Positions 7,941 to 14,518 of a stretch of 27,140 nucleotides of DNA are shown here, piece by piece. The DNA is from Holosporales bacterium (GTDB taxonomy: Bacteria > Pseudomonadota > Alphaproteobacteria > UBA3830 > JAIRMZ01), in contig JAIRST010000024.1 of NCBI GenBank assembly GCA_031255325.1, positions 1-27,140 of the forward strand. The letters are read 5' to 3'. The first letter of the stretch is position 1; each line of letters opens with the position of its first letter. The notes beneath the pieces were generated by a model, which saw only the letters and a list, made by a program, of their open reading frames with translations, did no database searches and was not told the DNA's origin. The translations under genes and the position numbers were made by a program.

Positions 7941-8438
7941 ATGGTCATTTGGATTACAGGATTTTCAGGAGCAGGAAAGACAACTCTTGCTTGCGCCATA
8001 AACCAACAACTAAAAGAACAGCATAACATATCCGCAATACTATTGGACGGAGACGAAATACGGAGCATTTTAGACGCCGAGCACAAAGTTTCTTATAATA
8101 ACAGAAAGACCCTTGCTTGGTCTTATGCGAAACTAGCCAAGATGCTATCGGATCAAGGATTTATTGTTATCGTTGCAACAATTTCTATGTTTGAGGATAT
8201 TCGGCAATGGAACCGTCAGTATAATGAACGATATATTGAAGTATACTTGCGTATTAGTGAAGCGGAAAGAAAAAGACGGGATCCAAAAGGATTATACAAA
8301 TTAGGAAAAGATATGGTGAATGCTTCTTATGAAGAGCCACGTACGCCAGATTTTTGTTTTGATGAAGGAGTCAGTCTTTTACAGCAGGTACAGTTGGTTA
8401 TAGATCAATGCTTCAACACATCGGATCTTTCACTTTAA
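7941..8438 (+). CDS. Adenylylsulfate-kinase-like protein (CysC family)
   Basis: P-loop kinase of the APS kinase fold, 165 residues, which is close to a minimal CysC domain. It shows Walker A GFSGAGKTT (about 7-15), LLDGDEIRSIL (about 34-44), NNRKTLAW, an 'IVIVATISMFEDIR' strand-helix, and DPKGLYK (about 111-117), all CysC signatures. No sulfate assimilation genes (cysDN, cysH, sulfate transport) are nearby. Members of this family also act outside sulfate assimilation, for example on nucleotide-linked groups in surface glycan modification, so the true acceptor is open. Surface-glycan genes lie just upstream, but the 300-bp gap means no proven operon. The start ATG has no clear ribosome site. 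Confidence 0.75.
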   Translation: MVIWITGFSGAGKTTLACAINQQLKEQHNISAILLDGDEIRSILDAEHKVSYNNRKTLAWSYAKLAKMLSDQGFIVIVATISMFEDIRQWNRQYNERYIEVYLRISEAERKRRDPKGLYKLGKDMVNASYEEPRTPDFCFDEGVSLLQQVQLVIDQCFNTSDLSL

Positions 8439-8722
8439 ACTACTAAACCCTTTGCCTATTGTTTAAGAGGCGCTGTATTGTGGGAATAGGTACTTTTAAT
8501 AGAGAGGTATTTTTAGGGATACTCAGCTCAGTTAAAGCATGCTGCCTTTAATAAGGGGGAAGAGGAGAACCATAAAAACGCCAACAAATCTATGGCATAC
8601 TAAACAAAATTTCCATAAACTTGCTGCCACTCTCATGGCATTCGTCCTTTTCGCGCTTATTAAATTCGAAGAGTCACTGTACTGATTTTTACAAACTTTA
8701 ACGACATCCCACCACCGCAAAA
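8439..8722. other. Gap with only a doubtful 48-codon ORF
   Basis: A plus-strand ORF at 8539-8685 would encode 48 residues with a basic N-terminus, a hydrophobic segment (KLAATLMAFVLFALIKFEE) and a short tail. It lacks a placed ribosome site, so I do not call it as a gene. Nothing else recognisable. Confidence 0.4.
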
Positions 8723-8745
8723 CAAGGGCGGAAGCTCCGCCCTTG
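8719..8745 (-). terminator. Rho-independent terminator of the Bax inhibitor-1 gene
   Basis: A perfect 10-bp GC-rich stem, CAAGGGCGGA / TCCGCCCTTG, with a 3-nt loop at 8723-8745. On the minus strand it is followed by TTTTG, and it lies 25 nt past the stop codon at 8770. Confidence 0.85.
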
Positions 8746-8769
8746 AATGTCTTTGATGGAGAAGTTTCT

Positions 8770-9471
8770 TTAAGAGCGTCGATCCCCGAAGATATGCAAC
8801 AAGCTCATAAAAATATTTATGAAATCCAAGTATAAGCGTAATGCTCCCCATACAGCCTTTTTCCCAGAAGTTTCCTGAGAATCCAACGCGTAATAAAGAT
8901 GCTTCATTTCTTGTGTGTCATAAGCTGTCAATCCTGCGAAGATCCCTACTGTCAAAACGGACAGGCCGAATTGAAACGCCGAACTTTCAAAGAGCAAATT
9001 CACTAAAGAAGCGATAATAAGCCCCCAAACACCCATCGTCAGGAATGCTCCCATTCCAGTAAGAGACTTCTGCGTCACGTATCCATAAAGGCTCATTGCT
9101 AAAAATGTTGAAGCTGAAACAAAGAATGTTAAAGCAACACTTTGTTGGGTATAAGCTAAAAAGATGTACGATAATGAAATACCCATCGTTGCCGCGTATC
9201 CCCAAAATGTTGCTTGCGCTACAGCAAACGATACATGCTGTAGACGTGCGCTAAGAAACATAACGATACCAAGCGGAGCAAACAGCACGACCCAGCGCAA
9301 AGGCGTTCCAAAAAATAAAGACATAAGCACCATAGAATGACTGACTAGAAAAGCCATCGTCCCTGTAATAGCCAACCCAATGCCCATATAGGCATAAATG
9401 CGTTGCATATATTGTCGTAATCCCACATCGACTGAGTCGACAACTTCATTCGTATAAGAATATACTCTCAT
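8770..9471 (-). CDS. Bax inhibitor-1 (UPF0005/YccA) family membrane protein
   Basis: Integral inner-membrane protein of 233 residues with about seven hydrophobic segments. It belongs to the BI-1/TMBIM family; bacterial members such as YccA and YbhL are linked to FtsH proteolysis or ion leak, but the exact role is unsettled. The sequence shows 'AYMGIGLAITG' in the first helix, repeated small-residue helices, and the C-terminal hallmark 'LTAYDTQEMK' followed by 'ALRLYLDFINIFMSLLHIFG'. The start at 9471 is fixed by GGAGG six nt upstream and a promoter just before it; a longer frame running to 9624 lacks such signals. It is a single-gene unit with its own terminator. Confidence 0.9.
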   Translation of the reverse strand: MRVYSYTNEVVDSVDVGLRQYMQRIYAYMGIGLAITGTMAFLVSHSMVLMSLFFGTPLRWVVLFAPLGIVMFLSARLQHVSFAVAQATFWGYAATMGISLSYIFLAYTQQSVALTFFVSASTFLAMSLYGYVTQKSLTGMGAFLTMGVWGLIIASLVNLLFESSAFQFGLSVLTVGIFAGLTAYDTQEMKHLYYALDSQETSGKKAVWGALRLYLDFINIFMSLLHIFGDRRS

Positions 9472-9504
9472 TTTTTCCTCCATCATCTTAGAAACATTTT
9501 TGCT

Positions 9505-9533
9505 ATAATATACCATTTCAATGCATTTGTCAT
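9505..9533 (-). promoter_or_regulatory. Putative promoter of the Bax inhibitor-1 gene
   Basis: On the minus strand: ATGACA (9533-9528), 17-nt spacer, TATTAT (9510-9505), about 34 nt before the ATG at 9471. It supports the shorter start. Confidence 0.5.
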
Positions 9534-9620
9534 CTGAAATAAGAAACAAAGAATTGAGGACGAAAAATATGCCTCGCTTTTCTATATTTCTCCAAAAAAT
9601 TCCGTTAACCAGTTCTAAAC

Positions 9621-10100
9621 TCACTTAGACTCTTTTGCCATTTCCAAGATAGAGAAAATTTCGTCTTTAGTCTTTTCAGGGAATTTTCTTATAAGTGTTT
9701 GCGCATATAACCAAATAGCCCCCTTTGAACACGAATTTGATACTTCCCCAATAAACCATTGATGCAGCTTTCGAATATCTTGTTCCACGAACTGGTTTAA
9801 AATATCAAGAGAATTTTCTAAAAACTCTTCTCTTATTTTTGATGTTCCTAAATACAGAACAAGAATATGTCCATACCATTCCAGCTGAATTTTTCCAAGC
9901 TCATCCCTGTACCAATGTTCCGGAGGATCTTTATAATTCGAGAACAGAGGATGTACTTCATAATCGTCCAACTCCCCAAAATTTACTTCAGCGTATTGAA
10001 TGGCGAGATCATTTTGTAATTCTTCTATGGGGCATATAGCCTGCACCGTACCAGTAATATACAGAAAAACGCTTAGAGCCCCATATCTTATAGATGCCAT
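9621..10100 (-). CDS. Exported protein of unknown function
   Basis: I do not recognise the family. The 159-residue product begins with a probable Sec signal peptide (residues 1-21, cleavage after GTVQA), giving a mature acidic protein of about 138 residues. Its two Cys residues (about 23 and 123) could form a disulfide in the periplasm. The middle contains several aromatics (HWYRDELGK, LEWYGHILVLYLG); the C-terminal half is helical with 'LIRKFPEKTKDEIFSILEMAKES'. GGAGAGAG lies about 5 nt before the ATG and a TATAAT lies at 10134-10129. It is followed 150 bp later by the Bax inhibitor-1 gene, which has its own promoter. Confidence 0.7.
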   Translation of the reverse strand: MASIRYGALSVFLYITGTVQAICPIEELQNDLAIQYAEVNFGELDDYEVHPLFSNYKDPPEHWYRDELGKIQLEWYGHILVLYLGTSKIREEFLENSLDILNQFVEQDIRKLHQWFIGEVSNSCSKGAIWLYAQTLIRKFPEKTKDEIFSILEMAKESK

Positions 10101-10128
10101 AATCTCTCTCCACGGTGATAAAAGTGTG

Positions 10129-10134
10129 ATTATA
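10129..10134 (-). promoter_or_regulatory. TATAAT -10 box before the exported protein gene
   Basis: TATAAT on the minus strand, about 29 nt before the start at 10100, in a very AT-rich stretch. A -35 box cannot be told from background. Confidence 0.4.
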
Positions 10135-10354
10135 TAGTTTTATTTAAAATAATATAAATTTTAATTCATATGGCTTAATATCTATAATAATTCTAGTGGC
10201 AGGCATACAAGATTTTATTAAAAATTTCTTCAATAACTTTTTCAAGTTCTTTCAAAGCATGCTCGGATTTTCTGTATTGGGCCGTCACACATAATTTTTT
10301 TTCAAAAGAGATAAAATATTTTCTTTCTATTACAAAAACCCTCAATATATTTAG

Positions 10355-10675
10355 CTTTATGGAGAAGTGAGAATTGATGGGATTTTTTAGAAAGAAAGGT
10401 ATGCTGGATTTGATTGCTTATACGGATAGTTTTAAAGTGTACAATGCTTTTGGCGTATCCGAATTTAAGCCCTGCAGAATCGATCATTCTAAACTGCTTA
10501 CCAAATACACATGAACGTCATAGAAGATTTTTGGAACCAAGCCAAAAAACGTATAAGAAAGTTCAAAGGAATACAATAAGATCCCTGTTTATCTCTTTTT
10601 GAGAGAATGCGTACAGCAATTCAATACAGGCAATTCAAATATCCTTTTAAGGAATTTAAAAAAACTATATTAATA
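10355..10675 (+). pseudogene. Broken IS1595-family (IS1016-like) transposase
   Basis: Fragments in successive frames rebuild the C-terminal half of an ISXO2/IS1595-type DDE transposase. LYGEVRID (from 10355) matches the first-Asp block GEVEVDE. DLIAYTDSFKVYNAF (10377 frame) matches the second-Asp block YTDGFRSYD. NVIEDFWNQAKKRIRKFKGI (from 10511) matches INGIENFWSQAKRHLRKFNGI. Then IPVYLFLRECVQQFN (from about 10581) matches the FYLFLKECEWRFN block. At least three frameshifts and an internal deletion of roughly 50-60 codons between the first two blocks make it dead. The N-terminal half is missing. I saw no terminal inverted repeats. The family call rests on remembered motifs. Confidence 0.75.
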
Positions 10676-10794
10676 AAATTTCAGGTCTTAACTCTATATA
10701 AATTCAGTTTTTTACCTTTCCGTTTCTTATTTCTTCTCTCACCACCATCCAAAATCACCACCGTTAACTATTCGAGATACACAAAATAACATTC

Positions 10795-11283
10795 TTATCG
10801 TTTTGAGAACTGGAATCTCTTACGTGCCTTTGGTCTACCATATTTTTTTCGCTCAACGACTCGGCTGTCACGTGTTAAGAGGCCTTCTTTTCTCAAAATA
10901 GCACGTAATGCTGGTTCAAAATCTGTAAGTGCTCGCGTTGTCCCGTGACGGACGGCACCTGCCTGACCGGATAAGCCACCTCCCTTGACTGTGCAAAAAA
11001 TATCATACTGCCCTATGCGGTTGGCAATACTAAAAGGATGTAACACAATCGATTGTAACACAGGACGCGCGAAGTATTTTTGAAGCGGACGTCCATTAAT
11101 AGCTATATTCCCCTGTCCTGGTTTAATCCATACGCGCGCAATGGCATTTTTTCGGCGTCCTGTTCCATAAGCACGTCTTTGTGTATCTAGCTTTTGCTTT
11201 CTTTCCTCAACAGGATAAGAAACCGTATTTCTGGAAGTATCTCCCCCTATTTCTTTTAAATTTTCGAGCGTCTGAGACATCAT
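10795..11283 (-). CDS. rpsI: 30S ribosomal protein S9
   Basis: Small-subunit protein whose C-terminal tail reaches the P-site tRNA. The 162-residue product has the alphaproteobacterial layout: a variable N-terminal extension of about 37 residues, then YGTGRRKNAIARVWIKPG, the KGGGLSGQAGAVRHG block, and the universal C-terminus ending in FQFSKR. The start ATG directly follows the rplM stop (TAA then ATG); a second ATG one codon later is also possible. The two genes are clearly one operon. Confidence 0.97.
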   Translation of the reverse strand: MMSQTLENLKEIGGDTSRNTVSYPVEERKQKLDTQRRAYGTGRRKNAIARVWIKPGQGNIAINGRPLQKYFARPVLQSIVLHPFSIANRIGQYDIFCTVKGGGLSGQAGAVRHGTTRALTDFEPALRAILRKEGLLTRDSRVVERKKYGRPKARKRFQFSKR

Positions 11284-11748
11284 TTACCCTCTCTTCTGAT
11301 TTTTCGCATTCATCCCCGCTATGTCGAGCGAAACAGGGTTTTGGGCTTGATGCGGATGTTCATGCCCTGCATAAACACGCAAATGCGTTAACATTTGGCG
11401 GCCCAACGGCCCTCTCGGAAGCATGCGTTCTACGGCCTTCGTCAAGACACGCTCTGGAAAACTTCCTTCAAGACGCTCTCGCATGGAACGCTCTTTAATC
11501 CCTCCTGGCCACCCTGTGTGCCAGTAAAATTTTTCATTCTCACGTTTTCTGCCTGTTAGGTGAACCTGCGCCGCATTCACTACCACCACACAATCTCCAC
11601 CGTCAACATGTGGCGTAAATGAAGCATAATGTTTTCCACGCAAACGTGTCGCAATCAAAGCTGCTAGACGTCCCAGGACAAGATCCTGAGCATTGACTAA
11701 AATCCATGTTTTTTTCACATCGGCGGGCTTTTGCACAAACGTCCTCAT
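11284..11748 (-). CDS. rplM: 50S ribosomal protein L13
   Basis: Large-subunit protein of 154 residues. It shows 'WILVNAQDLVLGRLA' near the N-terminus, 'GDCVVVVNA', 'TGRKRENEKFYWHTGWPGG', 'ERMLPRGPLGR' and 'LRVYAGHEHPHQAQ', all typical L13 blocks. I chose the ATG at 11748: GAGG lies about 6 nt upstream and the family begins there. A longer frame to 11871 would run through the promoter. It precedes rpsI directly, the usual rplM-rpsI order. Confidence 0.97.
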   Translation of the reverse strand: MRTFVQKPADVKKTWILVNAQDLVLGRLAALIATRLRGKHYASFTPHVDGGDCVVVVNAAQVHLTGRKRENEKFYWHTGWPGGIKERSMRERLEGSFPERVLTKAVERMLPRGPLGRQMLTHLRVYAGHEHPHQAQNPVSLDIAGMNAKNQKRG

Positions 11749-11776
11749 AAATGCCTCGTAAACAAAATAGAAGAAA

Positions 11777-11805
11777 ATTATACAAGGCTTTAAATGACTT
11801 TGCAA
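11777..11805 (-). promoter_or_regulatory. Promoter of rplM-rpsI
   Basis: On the minus strand: TTGCAA (11805-11800), 17-nt spacer, TATAAT (11782-11777), about 30 nt before the rplM start. It is one of the best sigma70-like matches in the window. Confidence 0.75.
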
Positions 11806-12024
11806 GAAGGCAAAGCTGAAGAGACCGCGCATTAGTATAGGTTTATGTTCAATTCTAGAGCGTGTCATCAAAAGTAATTTACTTCAAAAAACGCTTTCTC
11901 CATATACTTCACCCCCTATCGAAACACACGGTTAGAAAAAAGTTGAAAGTAAAATGATAGAATCGCTTTTTGTTCTGCAAGGTACCATTCGTAATAACAG
12001 CTCTCACGGGTCCATTCTTCGTCT

Positions 12025-12188
12025 CTATGACCAAATGTATCTAGGGTAAAGTTCCCTTTCTCCATAACCAACAAGAGAAAGACCCCCCCCCCCCACGAAG
12101 GTCCTGTTCTTAATATCCAAACTGCATTTATAAACCTACGGCAGTTGTTTGCCCATACCTAAGAGGAGAGTTTTTCCTGCTTTAAGAC
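12025..12188 (-). pseudogene. Broken IS5-family transposase (IS1031/IS427 type), 5' part
   Basis: Minus-strand frames give LKAGKTLLLGMGKQ, then in the next frame NCRRFINAVWILRTGPSWGG, then YGERELYPRYIWS. These follow the N-terminal order of IS5-type OrfA proteins: LLPGK...GKDNRRFINAVLWILRTGAPWRDLP, then YG.WN.VYKRF.RW. At least two frameshifts are needed and the catalytic domain is absent. A C12/G12 homopolymer (12083-12094) lies where the GAPWRDLP codons should be. It sits just after the amidase gene. Downstream, an open frame at 11916-12065 (49 codons, MEKGNFTLDTFGH...) is probably part of the same decay rather than a gene. Confidence 0.65.
12083..12094. repeat. C12 (G12) homopolymer tract
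   Basis: Twelve consecutive C on the plus strand, the longest G/C run in the window. It lies inside the IS5-type relic, about 335 bp upstream of rplM and 97 bp downstream of the amidase stop, not within an intact ORF. Confidence 0.9.
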
Positions 12189-12190
12189 TA

Positions 12191-13204
12191 CTAGATAAAT
12201 TCCGAAAATCCTTGGAATTGACCAGGATTCTTTTCCCGTAATTGATCAAAGGTATTCCTGAAATACTTATGTTGTTCGCCCGTATATTGATCCACATAGT
12301 TATATAGATCAATGACGTGTTGTATAATTGCCCTTTTAGTACAATTCTCTAATTTTCCAGAAATACACTCTGGTGCGAAGTGCATTTGGTAAGCTTGGAT
12401 AAGATGATGAATCTTACTTTTGTCATTTTTGTAAAATTTATCATCAAGCGGTGTGTACCCTATAGACTTAATGATATTTATATGATCCTCATCTGTTAAT
12501 TGAGCAAAATTTTCTAGATTGATAGGATGCGTTTCGGTAAAGAAATAACCCACACCAAATTCATTGAATAGTTTTTTATAAGGAAACAATGGCCCTGGAT
12601 CAGATTTTCTTCCAGGAGCGATATCTGCATGGCCCAATATATTATATCCAGCAATATGATATTTCTTTTGAAGTCCATTTATGAGCATTGCACTAGCCTT
12701 AATCTGCTCCTCTGGATAAGGAAACCAGTAACGATTATCTCCTGGCACTTGTATTCCGCCTGGATATTCTTCTTCTTTGAATCCCAGACTAACATGCTCT
12801 ATCCCTAAGAAATTTTTATTTAAGGAGCTCATTTCTGCAAAATGAGAAGCGCCAGCATGAAACGCTATATACTTAGGATCGACATGAAAATAAGTCTCTC
12901 CTCCTTCGTCTATCATAAAATGAGCGGATACGCCATTTTTTCGGAAGCTATCAATAGCTCCTTGTACAGTAGAACCTGCCGTATAATGCACAACAATCCC
13001 CAAAATTTCCTCTTTATTATCTTCGCGCAGCCGATACATCACTTGGAATCCTTGGCTATCTGATCTTGGCGCTGTGCACTGACTATTGTCTAAATGATCA
13101 TATGTAAGATTAACACCATCCAAAGAAAACAGCGGCACGTATGGCTTCATACAAAGAGCTTGTGCAGCAAAAAGACAGGAAATTAAAGAAAAATACCACT
13201 TCAT
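12191..13204 (-). CDS. amiD: Exported N-acetylmuramoyl-L-alanine amidase, AmiD-like
   Basis: Zinc amidase that cuts the amide between MurNAc (or anhydro-MurNAc) and the stem peptide; periplasmic or outer-membrane side. The 337-residue protein starts with a signal peptide (residues 1-18; a Cys at 18 gives at most a weak lipobox). The Amidase_2 domain shows VVHYTAGS (His73, zinc ligand), GIEHVSLG (catalytic-type Glu136) and GHADIAPGRKSDPGPLFP (His192, Asp202). After about residue 235 comes the helical domain seen in AmiD, with AYQMHFAPECISG near residues 279-291. The family's full two-domain layout is present. It stands alone: mlaA upstream is separated by 92 bp and an IS relic follows it. Confidence 0.85.
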   Translation of the reverse strand: MKWYFSLISCLFAAQALCMKPYVPLFSLDGVNLTYDHLDNSQCTAPRSDSQGFQVMYRLREDNKEEILGIVVHYTAGSTVQGAIDSFRKNGVSAHFMIDEGGETYFHVDPKYIAFHAGASHFAEMSSLNKNFLGIEHVSLGFKEEEYPGGIQVPGDNRYWFPYPEEQIKASAMLINGLQKKYHIAGYNILGHADIAPGRKSDPGPLFPYKKLFNEFGVGYFFTETHPINLENFAQLTDEDHINIIKSIGYTPLDDKFYKNDKSKIHHLIQAYQMHFAPECISGKLENCTKRAIIQHVIDLYNYVDQYTGEQHKYFRNTFDQLREKNPGQFQGFSEFI

Positions 13205-13296
13205 TATTTTACTCTCTATTAAGGCTATAATATTTTGAAATATATGTATCGTCTATTAAATCTTGAATTGCAAAATATCCATCAATATCCCCTTTT

Positions 13297-14034
13297 TCAT
13301 TGAACAAAATCCTCTTCTTCCAGAGGTGTAGGCGTGTCCTCTGCCGCATTTCCATGGAGTTTCTGCCAATATAGGCAACGGAATGTTACGTAATAATCTG
13401 GAGATTGATCTCGGATTGCACGTTCAACATCCAAAACGCCTGCACGTGTACTGGTGAAGATTACAGCTTGGCACCCCCAATAAGACCATCGGCGTGTACC
13501 CAGGGGACCTGCGCGTCCTACAGGATCATAAATACCTTCTACAATATCTCCGAACAAATCACGTGGATTACTAGGACCCCAAAAAGGAATCATCAAATAC
13601 GGTCCTGTTCCTATGTTAAGGCATCCGAGCAATTGCCCAACAGTTTTTTGCTCGACGGTTAGCCCAATTTCTGTTGCAACATCCACAAAACCAAGAAACC
13701 CAAAAACTAAATTCACAATACCCCGCATTAATGTCAGTGCCGCTTTTTCTCCTTCTCCTGAAAGAACATGACAAGTAAAAGATATTGGCGTACGCAAAAC
13801 TCCTAGAACGTTTTTAATTCCCTTCGCTATAGGATCAGGAACAACTTTGCTATAAACGAAAGACACAGGCACAAGCACGACTTCGTCAAAAAAAAGGTTA
13901 AATTCAAATACTGCGCGGTTAATAGACTCGAAAGGATCCTCAGCTTCCTCTGCTTGTGCTTCAAAGAGGCCTGCTGAAATTAACGCTATCGCCCATAATG
14001 TCGCGGAAATCCTTGCAGAAAAAGACACACCCAT
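13297..14034 (-). CDS. mlaA: MlaA/VacJ-family outer-membrane lipid transport protein
   Basis: MlaA removes surface-exposed phospholipids from the outer membrane and hands them to the Mla pathway. The 245-residue product shows the family core: DPFESINRAVFEFN (about 33-46), 'VLRTPISFTCHVLSGEGEKA', 'TVGQLLGCLNIGTGPYLMIPFWGPSNPRDLFGD' in pieces, then DPVGRAG. The N-terminal signal peptide (residues 1-28) ends AQA|EE with no Cys, so it is predicted to be cleaved by signal peptidase I, whereas classical MlaA is a lipoprotein. The acidic C-terminal tail (TPTPLEEEDFVQ) is an extra. mlaD lies about 2.7 kb away on the other strand. Confidence 0.85.
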   Translation of the reverse strand: MGVSFSARISATLWAIALISAGLFEAQAEEAEDPFESINRAVFEFNLFFDEVVLVPVSFVYSKVVPDPIAKGIKNVLGVLRTPISFTCHVLSGEGEKAALTLMRGIVNLVFGFLGFVDVATEIGLTVEQKTVGQLLGCLNIGTGPYLMIPFWGPSNPRDLFGDIVEGIYDPVGRAGPLGTRRWSYWGCQAVIFTSTRAGVLDVERAIRDQSPDYYVTFRCLYWQKLHGNAAEDTPTPLEEEDFVQ

Positions 14035-14063
14035 CTCTTACCTATGAGGGGTTCACCCGATAC

Positions 14064-14138
14064 TGGAGCGGGCGAAGGGATTTGAACCCTCGGCCCCAAC
14101 CTTGGCAAGGTTGTGCTCTACCCCTGAGCTACGCCCGC
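14064..14138 (-). tRNA. tRNA-Gly (anticodon GCC)
   Basis: On the minus strand, acceptor GCGGGCG pairs with CGCCCGC. The D arm (AGCTCAGGGGTAGAGC), anticodon loop TTGCCAA and T arm (GGGTTCAAATCCC) are all standard. CCA is encoded at 14066-14064. It is 75 nt with CCA and lies 29 bp upstream of the mlaA start, so the two could share a transcript. Confidence 0.97.
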
Positions 14139-14209
14139 AACATTGGTATGCTACTCTATTGAAAGAAATCTGCAAGAGGATTGAAAAAAATCTGTGGTCT
14201 AAGGACCCT

Positions 14210-14518
14210 ATGCAGGAGAAACGCAAGAAACCCTTCTTGAGACCGACATCTTTTATCCTCATCGTCTTATCTCTGATGAATGTCTCTCTTATCAATGAGG
14301 GATTGTTAGGGTGTACGAGGGAAGGAGTTTGTAGCAAAACAGTCTTCTCTTTATTCAATACAATACATGTCTACAATCCCAAAGCTTCTCCTCTCAATCG
14401 TTCTAAATCCTACACTTTTTTACAGTATCATCTTAGTTTAAGAGTTATTTTTGTGAGCAATGTTATGTCCAGACGAATTTTTCTTGTTTGGAAGCCGATT
14501 TGCTTCGTTTGCCTTTAA
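14210..14518 (+). CDS. Doubtful small exported/lipoprotein-like ORF
   Basis: A 102-codon ORF with AAGGA four nt before the ATG. The product has a basic N-terminus (MQEKRKKP), a hydrophobic stretch (SFILIVLSLMNVSL) and LLGC about 17 residues later, which superficially resembles a signal and lipobox but is rather long. It has no recognisable domain and its 3' 56 bp run antisense into the xseA 3' end. I think it slightly more likely to be chance than real. The rest of the 14139-14462 gap shows nothing else. Confidence 0.25.
   Translation: MQEKRKKPFLRPTSFILIVLSLMNVSLINEGLLGCTREGVCSKTVFSLFNTIHVYNPKASPLNRSKSYTFLQYHLSLRVIFVSNVMSRRIFLVWKPICFVCL

Larger units (their letters stand above)
10101..10794. 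other. AT-rich gap holding a transposase relic
   Basis: Apart from the -10 box and the IS1595-type relic I see no intact gene. Bases 10140-10350 include a minus-strand open stretch of about 60 codons ending at about 10196 (…KSEHALKELEKVIEEIFNKI…) without a start signal; it may be chance in AT-rich DNA or another remnant. Bases 10680-10794 are featureless. Confidence 0.5.

Noticed and set aside
8539..8685. 48-codon plus-strand ORF with a hydrophobic segment
   Set aside because: No properly spaced ribosome site and no similarity I can recognise. A hydrophobic stretch alone is common by chance in AT-rich DNA.
9472..9624. N-terminal extension of the Bax inhibitor-1 frame to 9624
   Set aside because: It would overlap the preceding gene's end and cover the promoter; the ATG at 9471 has a strong GGAGG.
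10197..10350. Minus-strand open stretch ending KELEKVIEEIFNKILYACH
   Set aside because: No start signal; Lys/Glu/Ile-rich composition is expected from AT-rich DNA. Its upstream end runs antisense into the transposase relic.
11916..12065. 49-codon ORF on the minus strand (MEKGNFTLDTFGH...)
   Set aside because: It lies in the same frame as, and continuous with, the IS5-type relic through the G12 tract. It has no ribosome site, so it is more likely decayed DNA than a gene.
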